IMG/VR virus record: IMGVR_UViG_3300023109_000164 | Coordinates: 1 to 22,051 of that record | Length of the DNA: 22,051 bases | Reading direction: 5' to 3' (one strand) | Origin: a virus | Part shown: piece after piece, positions 16,967 through 22,051 of the stretch | Numbering within the stretch: position 1 is the first letter of the stretch | Layout: each line of letters starts with the position of its first letter | The notes under the pieces: generated by a model | Told to the model about the DNA's origin: nothing | The model's database searches: none | The model's input: only the letters and a program-made list of their open reading frames with translations | Program-made: the position numbers and the translations under genes

Positions 16967-17347
16967 ATGGCTTTTACATACGAATGGTCAGTGACCAACC
17001 TTAAGGTTAAGGATCAAGTTAACTCAGAAGGTGCTACTTTAACAAATGCAGTAGTTCAAACTTACTGGAAAGTAATTGGTACTGACGAAAATGGCAATAC
17101 TGCAGAATTTTCTGGTGCAACACCGTTTACAGCAGAAAACGTTCCAGCAGGTACATTCACAGCGTTTGCAGATTTAACTGAAGCTAATGTTTTGGCTTGG
17201 ATCCAAAACGTAGTCAATTCAGATGCAGGATATAAAGCGCATATTGACGAACGCCTTCAGTTTGAAATTGACAAAGACCAAGTAACTGAAGTTGAATCTG
17301 ATTCACTTCCGTGGGCGACTGGTGGTGACGCCGAAGCTCCAGAATAA
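16967..17347 (+). CDS. Small conserved phage protein, paralogue 1 (126 aa)
   Basis: An acidic 126-residue soluble protein of unknown function. It has no signal peptide or membrane segment. The pattern is YEWSVTNLKVKDQVNSEG, TLTNAVVQTYWKVIGTDENG, then TAFADLTEANVLAWIQNVV and an acidic tail. It aligns along most of its length with the 110-aa protein encoded next to it. Proteins of this kind occur next to structural genes in marine T4-like phages and are usually left as unknown-function families. CGGAGAA (16953-16959) is a good ribosome site. Context suggests a virion-associated or fibre-assembly role, which is inference. Confidence 0.8.
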   Translation: MAFTYEWSVTNLKVKDQVNSEGATLTNAVVQTYWKVIGTDENGNTAEFSGATPFTAENVPAGTFTAFADLTEANVLAWIQNVVNSDAGYKAHIDERLQFEIDKDQVTEVESDSLPWATGGDAEAPE

Positions 17348-17364
17348 GGAGAGGTACTTAATCC

Positions 17365-17697
17365 ATGGAATATACTTGGAAAATTATAAAGTATAGTACT
17401 AGGGACGAGGTAAACGCTGATGGCGTTACTCTTTCAGATTCTGTTGTGTTAGTAGATTGGAAAAAAACCGGTACTGCGCTCAACGGCGTGTCTTCACGAT
17501 ATTTAGGAACAACTGAAATTTCGGCTGCTAATACAACTGCAGCCGATTTTGTTCCCTTAACGGATATTACTGAAGATAATTTAATTGAGTGGGTTAAAGA
17601 TGCTTTATCCGACGAAGACGAATATTTAATAAATGAAACTTTAGCTAAAAAAATTACAAAGAAAAACGACGTAAAACACCAAGCGGCTTTTAGCTAA
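17365..17697 (+). CDS. Small conserved phage protein, paralogue 2 (110 aa)
   Basis: A 110-residue paralogue of the preceding gene product. Shared positions include the opening 'YTW' (YEW in paralogue 1), 'DEVNADGVTLSDSVVLVDWK', 'GT', and 'DITEDNLIEWVKDAL', with a different, Lys-rich C-terminal tail (KKITKKNDVKHQAAFS) in place of the acidic one. AAGGAG (17346-17351) overlaps the upstream stop and precedes ATG 17365 by 13 bases; GAGAGGT (17349-17355) is closer. Function is unknown. The acidic/basic tail contrast could mean that the two proteins interact, but that is speculation. Confidence 0.78.
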   Translation: MEYTWKIIKYSTRDEVNADGVTLSDSVVLVDWKKTGTALNGVSSRYLGTTEISAANTTAADFVPLTDITEDNLIEWVKDALSDEDEYLINETLAKKITKKNDVKHQAAFS

Positions 17698-17700
17698 ATA
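17693..17700 (+). promoter_or_regulatory. Weak late-promoter-like GCTAAATA
   Basis: Differs from TATAAATA at two positions and overlaps the stop of the 110-aa gene (17695-17697). It lies 27 bases before ATG 17728. Only a candidate for driving the sugar cassette. Confidence 0.25.
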
Positions 17701-17727
17701 AACTGAAATCTATATTATGGAGGTACT

Positions 17728-18768
17728 ATGCACGAATTGCATACAGGTGGCCTAGTTAAATACGCATTACGTAGAGGCGGATCTATTCATCCAGTCATTG
17801 TCCCGGAGTCGGTTTTAGGTAACCAAACTGGGACAATGAATCCATCTATCTTTGTTCATAAAGATAAAATTCTTATGAACTTGCGGCATATCAATTATAT
17901 TTTATATCATAGCGAAGGTAAAAAGTTTCCTCATACGTGGGGTCCTTTGGTATATGTACATCCACAAAACGACGTAACATTAACTACCTATAATGTTATG
18001 TGCGAGTTTGATTTAAATTTAAATTTGGTGGCTGCCGGCAGAGTTAATACTTCTGACTTTGATACTAAACCAACCTGGAACTTTATCGGTTTAGAAGATG
18101 CTCGTTTATTCAGTTGGGATGACAAGCTTTATCTTTGTGGTGTACGTAGAGATTGCTATGATGATAAAGGTAAAGGCCGGATGGAAATGGCTGAAATAGA
18201 ATTTCACAACAATGAATGGAAAGAAGTATCTCGTAATCCAATTCCAGCGCCAGGAGATGATAGCAGCTATTGTGAAAAGAATTGGATGCCAATTAATGAT
18301 ATGCCTTATCATTTTGTTAAGTGGTCAAATCCAACGCAGGTAGTACATTTTGACATTGAAAATAAAGTTACTACTGATGTAACTCTTAAAACAATGGAAG
18401 AAAGGTTTCCATTAGACAAAGACCTTCGTGGCGGGTCTCAAGTTATTCGTATAAATGAAAACCGTCGGATGTGTTTAGCCCATGAAACAAATTTGTTAAA
18501 AGATCCGTTTAACAGAAAAGACGGAAATTATGCTCACCGCGTTGTAATATATGATAACGATTGGAATATTACAAATGTTTCGCGTGAATTCCATTTCTTA
18601 GGTACTTATTATGATCACGTAAAAGGCCAAGATTATAATATTGAATTTTGTACTGGTGTTGCGGCTGTTGGTGATGATTTGTTAATATCTTTTGGTTTAT
18701 CAGATAATGTGTCTTACATACTAAAAATTCCAACAGGTGTGTTTTTTGATTTTGTATCTAAAGGATGA
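17728..18768 (+). CDS. Beta-propeller protein, glycosidase/glycoside-phosphorylase-like (346 aa)
   Basis: A soluble 346-residue protein with the blade pattern of five-bladed beta-propeller carbohydrate enzymes (GH130/GH43/GH32-like). Visible motifs are NPSIFVHKDKILMNLR, GLEDARLFSWDDKLYL (residues 121-136, Glu123 and Asp124 as candidate acidic residues), EKNWMP (183-188), GGSQVIRINENR (235-246), YAHRVV (~268) and EFCTGVAAVGDDLLISFG (306-323). The EDAR motif is the strongest link to this fold; the exact family and whether it hydrolyses, phosphorolyses or only binds glycans cannot be decided from sequence by eye. GGAGGT (17719-17724) sets the start. The stop is 3 bases before the next ATG, marking an operon with two other sugar-related genes. 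It may trim or bind a surface glycan (inference). Confidence 0.72.
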   Translation: MHELHTGGLVKYALRRGGSIHPVIVPESVLGNQTGTMNPSIFVHKDKILMNLRHINYILYHSEGKKFPHTWGPLVYVHPQNDVTLTTYNVMCEFDLNLNLVAAGRVNTSDFDTKPTWNFIGLEDARLFSWDDKLYLCGVRRDCYDDKGKGRMEMAEIEFHNNEWKEVSRNPIPAPGDDSSYCEKNWMPINDMPYHFVKWSNPTQVVHFDIENKVTTDVTLKTMEERFPLDKDLRGGSQVIRINENRRMCLAHETNLLKDPFNRKDGNYAHRVVIYDNDWNITNVSREFHFLGTYYDHVKGQDYNIEFCTGVAAVGDDLLISFGLSDNVSYILKIPTGVFFDFVSKG

Positions 18769-18771
18769 TAA

Positions 18772-20010
18772 ATGAGTAATATTCAACAACTCTTAAATGA
18801 CTTTGTTATGGATTACAAAAATCCATTTAAAATGTATGAACTTGCAAAAGAATATGATAAATTAGATCAAGACGCCGCCGCCCTTACTTATTATTTAAGA
18901 GCCGCTGAGTTTTGTGATGGCAAAACATACAATGAAAAACTACTTCAATATAGAGCTTTGATTATGGGAGCAAAGTGCTTTGCAGATCAAAAAAATAGAC
19001 AAGTAACGGTTTACAGTTTATTAAAAATGGCAATCACGGTTCTACCGAACAGACCTGAAGCTTATTATTTTATGTGTGATTATTGCGAGGAAAACGGGGA
19101 ATGGCGTGAATCTTTAGTTCATTCAACAATCGGATTATTGTTTGCTGACATAGAGTTAAGTATAGGTGATGATGATATTAATTATCCAGGAAAACAAGGA
19201 TTGATATATCACAATGCGTCAGGAAGCTGGAAAGATAATGGTACTGATGAATCAAAACGTTTACTTTTTAATATGGCCTACGATAATAATGTAGAAACTG
19301 AATGGAAAAATAAAGCTATAGGATGGCTAAATAACATAGGTTACCCAAGCTATATTCCATACGAAGGAGACGTAGAAAAATATAAGTTTCCATTTCCTGG
19401 TATTGAAAAGATCACAAATAATTATGCAAGACATTATCAAGATATGTTTGTGTTATCTGCATTGGATGGAAAAGAAAACGGTTTATGGGTAGAAGTTGGA
19501 TCCGGGTTACCATATAAAGCAAACAACACTGCATTGCTTGAGGACACGTTTAATTGGAAAGGATTGTCTATTGACAATTCAGAAAGAGCTTGTTATAATT
19601 ATTCCGAGGAAAGAAAAAGCACTATAGTTATGGCAGACGGTAAGGATATTCATTATGCTTCAATGTTTAAACAAAGTTGCATGACAGATTGGATTGACTT
19701 TTTAAGAATTAATGCAGAGCAAGTATCGCTTGAAGTATTAAAGAAAATACCTTTTGGCCAACACGAATATGGGGTAATTCAATTTCAGCATAATGCGTGT
19801 TGGTGGGGTCCTGAGTTTAGAGAAGAATCAAGAGCATACCTTAAAGGAATAGGATATGTGTTAGCTGTAAACGACGTGTCTATGGATCCTTCTTCTAATT
19901 ATGAAGATTGGTGGCTGCATCCACAAATAGCACAACAAAAACCAAACATGGTTATAAACGGCCACCCTGACAAAAAGAACTTTATATATGATTATGTAAT
20001 GAAGGAGTAG
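18772..20010 (+). CDS. TPR-like repeat plus FkbM-type methyltransferase protein (412 aa)
   Basis: Residues ~18-125 form three helix-turn-helix pairs of TPR character (YELAKEYDKLDQDAAALTYY; YRALIMGAKCF; NRPEAYYFMCDYCEENGEWRES). Residues ~235-360 look like an FkbM-type SAM-dependent methyltransferase: motif I LWVEVGSG (240-245 is VEVGSG), LSIDNSE (265-271), and DWIDFLRINAEQVSLEVL (306-323). In FkbM proteins the last motif normally reads IDxLKxDxEG; here Asp is Asn314 and Gly is Gln317, so activity is uncertain. AAAGGA lies directly before the start and overlaps the end of the upstream gene. The next start follows after 3 bases. The role may be O-methylation of a sugar or protein on the virion or host surface; this is inference. 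Confidence 0.7.
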   Translation: MSNIQQLLNDFVMDYKNPFKMYELAKEYDKLDQDAAALTYYLRAAEFCDGKTYNEKLLQYRALIMGAKCFADQKNRQVTVYSLLKMAITVLPNRPEAYYFMCDYCEENGEWRESLVHSTIGLLFADIELSIGDDDINYPGKQGLIYHNASGSWKDNGTDESKRLLFNMAYDNNVETEWKNKAIGWLNNIGYPSYIPYEGDVEKYKFPFPGIEKITNNYARHYQDMFVLSALDGKENGLWVEVGSGLPYKANNTALLEDTFNWKGLSIDNSERACYNYSEERKSTIVMADGKDIHYASMFKQSCMTDWIDFLRINAEQVSLEVLKKIPFGQHEYGVIQFQHNACWWGPEFREESRAYLKGIGYVLAVNDVSMDPSSNYEDWWLHPQIAQQKPNMVINGHPDKKNFIYDYVMKE

Positions 20011-20013
20011 ACT

Positions 20014-20787
20014 ATGAAAATTGTTATTGTTACTGGTGGATTTGACCCAGTCCACTCAGGCCATATTGAATATTTTAAAGCTGCAGCTGCGCTAGGAGAT
20101 AGGCTTTGGGTTGGTGTTAACAGTGATGAATGGTTGTCACGTAAAAAAGGTAGGCCATTTATGCCTATAGAAGAACGCACAGCAATCATAGAAGCTTTAT
20201 CAGTTGTTGACTGCGTATTTGAATTTGACGATAGTGATGATACTGCTGTAGGTGCTATAAGACAGGTAAGAGAACAATTTCCTGATGCTGAAATTGTATT
20301 TGCAAACGGAGGGGACCGCCAAAAAGGCACGACACCTGAAGTTGAATATGCAAAGGAATTGATTGAAGAAGGCAAAATTGTTTTTGTGTTTGGTGTTGGC
20401 GGAAACGATAAAAAGAATAGCTCGTCGTGGCTTCTTGAAAACTGGGATAAGCCTGAGGTACAAAGACTGTGGGGTAAATATCGTAACCTTGATAACAACG
20501 GTCATTGGCAAGTTAAAGAACTGTCTATTGATGTTAAAAAATCACTTTCAGACCAAAAGCATTTTGTTCGCTCAGAACATTGGCACATCGTTGATGGCAA
20601 ACTTGAAATGAATCTTGAGTTTCCAAATGGATATAAGACTTCAAAAGTTTATTCCACAGGAGACAGTATTGATATTCCACCATGTACTTGGCATAAAGCA
20701 ATTAACGTAGGTAAAAATCCAGTTAAAGTGATTGAAGTATGGATGGGTGGTTTATTATCAGAGGATGACATAGAACGGCGAGATTAA
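20014..20787 (+). CDS. Nucleotidyltransferase-cupin fusion for activated-sugar synthesis (257 aa)
   Basis: Residues 1-150 are a TagD/HldE/RfaE-type nucleotidyltransferase: GGFDPVHSGHIEYF with the HxGH signature His14-Ser-Gly-His17, EERTAIIEALSVVD, and KKNSSSWLLENW near the place of the C-terminal ISSTR-like motif. Members join a nucleotide to glycerol-3-phosphate, heptose-1-phosphate or similar. Residues ~170-257 match the cupin of type II mannose-6-phosphate isomerase / GDP-mannose pyrophosphorylase: SEHWHIVDGK (His189, His191 as metal ligands), IDIPPCTWHKAIN (His227), VIEVWMGG, and the end motif EDDIERRD. Such enzymes usually carry this cupin after a mannose nucleotidyltransferase, so the pairing is unusual. 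AAGGAG (20002-20007) overlaps the upstream stop. Substrate is not known. Confidence 0.85.
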   Translation: MKIVIVTGGFDPVHSGHIEYFKAAAALGDRLWVGVNSDEWLSRKKGRPFMPIEERTAIIEALSVVDCVFEFDDSDDTAVGAIRQVREQFPDAEIVFANGGDRQKGTTPEVEYAKELIEEGKIVFVFGVGGNDKKNSSSWLLENWDKPEVQRLWGKYRNLDNNGHWQVKELSIDVKKSLSDQKHFVRSEHWHIVDGKLEMNLEFPNGYKTSKVYSTGDSIDIPPCTWHKAINVGKNPVKVIEVWMGGLLSEDDIERRD

Positions 20788-20795
20788 ATTTCGCC
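20777..20795 (+). terminator. Hairpin with the stop codon in its loop
   Basis: GGCGAGAT (20777-20784) pairs with ATTTCGCC (20788-20795), 8 bp with one G-T wobble, leaving TAA (20785-20787) as loop; that TAA is the stop of the nucleotidyltransferase-cupin gene. The following bases are not a clean T-tract, so it may act as a weak terminator or as an mRNA 3'-end structure at the end of the sugar cassette. Confidence 0.55.
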
Positions 20796-20809
20796 CTACC
20801 TCTACATAT

Positions 20810-20817
20810 TATAAATA
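20810..20817 (+). promoter_or_regulatory. T4-type late promoter TATAAATA upstream of gene 13
   Basis: An exact late promoter core, 34 bases before the gp13 ATG and 15 bases after the hairpin. It would start a separate late transcript for the neck genes. Confidence 0.8.
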
Positions 20818-20850
20818 GACTATAAAGCAAAAGTATCTTAGAGGTTTACT

Positions 20851-21594
20851 ATGGCTCAGCCTACCACCAAAGAAGAATTCAAAGACTACGTCCTTAGAAA
20901 ATTAGGTGCACCTGTTATTGAAATAAACGTGTCTGAAGAGCAGATAGACGATCGTGTAGATGAGGCTGTTTCTTTTTGGAGAGACTATCATTATAACGGG
21001 AGTCAACTTGTTTATTTAAAGCATGCTATCACGCAAGATGATATTGATAATGGTTACATTACACTTCCTACACGTCTTTTAGGTATATCAAAAGTATTTG
21101 ATTTACAGACTTCTATTAGTGCAGGCGTTGGAATGTTCAATGTTCAATACCAATATACTTTAAACAATATAAGAGATATTACTGGATATAATATTCAAAA
21201 CTATTATATGACTATGTCTTATATTGAGTTCTTACAAGAAATGCTTGTAGGGAAACCTTTAATCAGATTTAATAAACATGTGAATAAGCTATACGTTGAT
21301 GTTGACCAAAAGATTTGGACCGTCGGCGATTTCATTATTATTGAAGCTTACGATATTATTGACCCGGCGGAATATGCTGAAGTTTGGACAGATCGTTGGC
21401 TGCAAAATTATACTGCCGCTTTAGTAAAAGAAAATTGGGGTGCAAACCTTACCAAGTTTGTTGGAATGCAATTGGTTGGCGGTGTAACATTTAATGGCGA
21501 ACAAATTTTACAAGAAGCAAGAGAAGAACGCCAACGGATGGAAGAAGAAGCTGTTAATTCACTTCAACCACTTACGTATAATTTTATTGGATAA
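20851..21594 (+). CDS. 13: T4-like neck protein gp13 (head completion)
   Basis: A 247-residue protein recognised as the T4 gp13 neck/head-completion family, which with gp14 closes the DNA-filled head and joins it to the tail. Typical features are the N-terminal 'FKDYVLRKLGAPVIEINVSEEQIDDRVDEA' stretch (given here as description of residues 10-39: FKDYVLRKLGAP, then VIEINVSEEQIDDRVDEA), FWRDYHYNGSQ, ITLPTRLLGISKVF, and WTDRWLQNYTAALVKENWGANLTKF. T4 gp13 is about 309 aa, so this is a shorter, aquatic-phage-like version. TAGAGGT (20839-20845) precedes the ATG by 5 bases. The stop is 3 bases before the gp14 start. Confidence 0.92.
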   Translation: MAQPTTKEEFKDYVLRKLGAPVIEINVSEEQIDDRVDEAVSFWRDYHYNGSQLVYLKHAITQDDIDNGYITLPTRLLGISKVFDLQTSISAGVGMFNVQYQYTLNNIRDITGYNIQNYYMTMSYIEFLQEMLVGKPLIRFNKHVNKLYVDVDQKIWTVGDFIIIEAYDIIDPAEYAEVWTDRWLQNYTAALVKENWGANLTKFVGMQLVGGVTFNGEQILQEAREERQRMEEEAVNSLQPLTYNFIG

Positions 21595-21597
21595 GTT

Positions 21598-22051
21598 ATG
21601 GCAACGAACCCTTATTTCAGAAATTACGGTAACTTCAACGAGCAAAACTTAATTGACGATTTAGTTATCGAGTCAATTAAGATGTATGGTGTTGACGTTG
21701 CATACATACCAAGAAACTTTGACTCTATTGATAATATCCTAAACGAAGACGATACTTCAACCTTCGGTGGCGACTTAACAACACAAGGTGGTAATAACTA
21801 CAGTATCATTTACGATATGGAAATGTATGTTAAGAGTGTTGACGGATTTGAAGGTGAAGGAGATTTCCTAAGCAGGTTTGGTTTACAAATACGTGACCAA
21901 GTAACATTTACTGTTGCGTATAGAACGTTTGAACGTTTTGCCACTCGTTTAGATCCAGAACAAACAAGGCCAAACGAAGGCGATGTAATTTACTTTCCAC
22001 TTAACGATAAAATATTTAAAGTTATGTTTGTTGAACACGAGTCAGTATTTT
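21598..22051 (+). CDS. 14: T4-like neck protein gp14 (3' truncated by window end)
   Basis: 151 complete codons are visible before the window ends. The opening MATNPYFRNYGNFNEQNL, then LVIESIKMYGVDVAYIPRNF, FGLQIRDQVTFTVAYRTFE and DVIYFPLNDKIFKVMFVEHE, match the T4 gp14 neck protein family, partner of gp13 in the head-tail connector. The start ATG is 3 bases after the gp13 stop. The ribosome site is weak (GGATAAG), so translation is probably coupled to gp13. About half or more of the protein should be present compared with T4 gp14 (about 256 aa). Confidence 0.92.
   Translation, partial: MATNPYFRNYGNFNEQNLIDDLVIESIKMYGVDVAYIPRNFDSIDNILNEDDTSTFGGDLTTQGGNNYSIIYDMEMYVKSVDGFEGEGDFLSRFGLQIRDQVTFTVAYRTFERFATRLDPEQTRPNEGDVIYFPLNDKIFKVMFVEHESVF

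Noticed and set aside
19992-20498. 168-codon open frame on the - strand
   Set aside because: It lies antisense to the nucleotidyltransferase-cupin gene, whose motifs are unmistakable. No ribosome site or family pattern was seen for the reverse frame.

Overview
The window looks like part of the late structural region of a T4-like myovirus genome, probably from a marine or other aquatic phage. Every supported gene is on the + strand and genes are packed with short gaps or overlaps. The last two genes are recognisable T4-type neck proteins (gp13 and the start of gp14). T4-type late promoter motifs (TATAAATA or one-base variants) sit at transcription-unit boundaries. Base composition is AT-leaning. 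The host cannot be read from this stretch; a cyanobacterial, Pelagibacter-like or other marine heterotroph host would all fit.

Bases 1-17000 are a tail-fibre/adhesin cluster. First comes the 3' end of a collagen-like fibre ending in an S74 intramolecular chaperone. After a strong terminator and a late promoter come a small beta-sandwich protein (109 aa) translationally coupled to a 1298-aa repeat fibre. Next are a 765-aa fibre with a KLRRS... N-terminal domain and, behind another late promoter, a giant 3117-aa fibre. The giant fibre carries about 21 copies of an 'FYDSxNTxYYxxPASTS' motif and its own C-terminal S74 chaperone. Two small paralogous proteins (126 and 110 aa) follow.

Bases 17728-20787 are a compact three-gene carbohydrate cassette with exactly 3 bases between successive genes: a beta-propeller protein of the glycosidase/glycoside-phosphorylase type, a TPR-like plus FkbM-type methyltransferase protein, and a fusion of a TagD/HldE-type nucleotidyltransferase with a mannose-6-phosphate-isomerase-type cupin. 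The cassette ends in a hairpin whose loop is the stop codon of the last gene, followed by a late promoter that drives the neck genes.

In T4 the corresponding position (upstream of 13-14) holds baseplate/fibre genes 10, 11, 12 and wac. Here it is occupied by a much enlarged adhesin set plus sugar-active enzymes. The simplest reading is a host-recognition locus built from interchangeable modules, with enzymes that may modify a glycan on the virion or host surface. That last link is inference. No tRNA, CRISPR array, insertion sequence, integrase or reverse-transcriptase gene was seen, and no gap without a gene exceeds about 100 bases.
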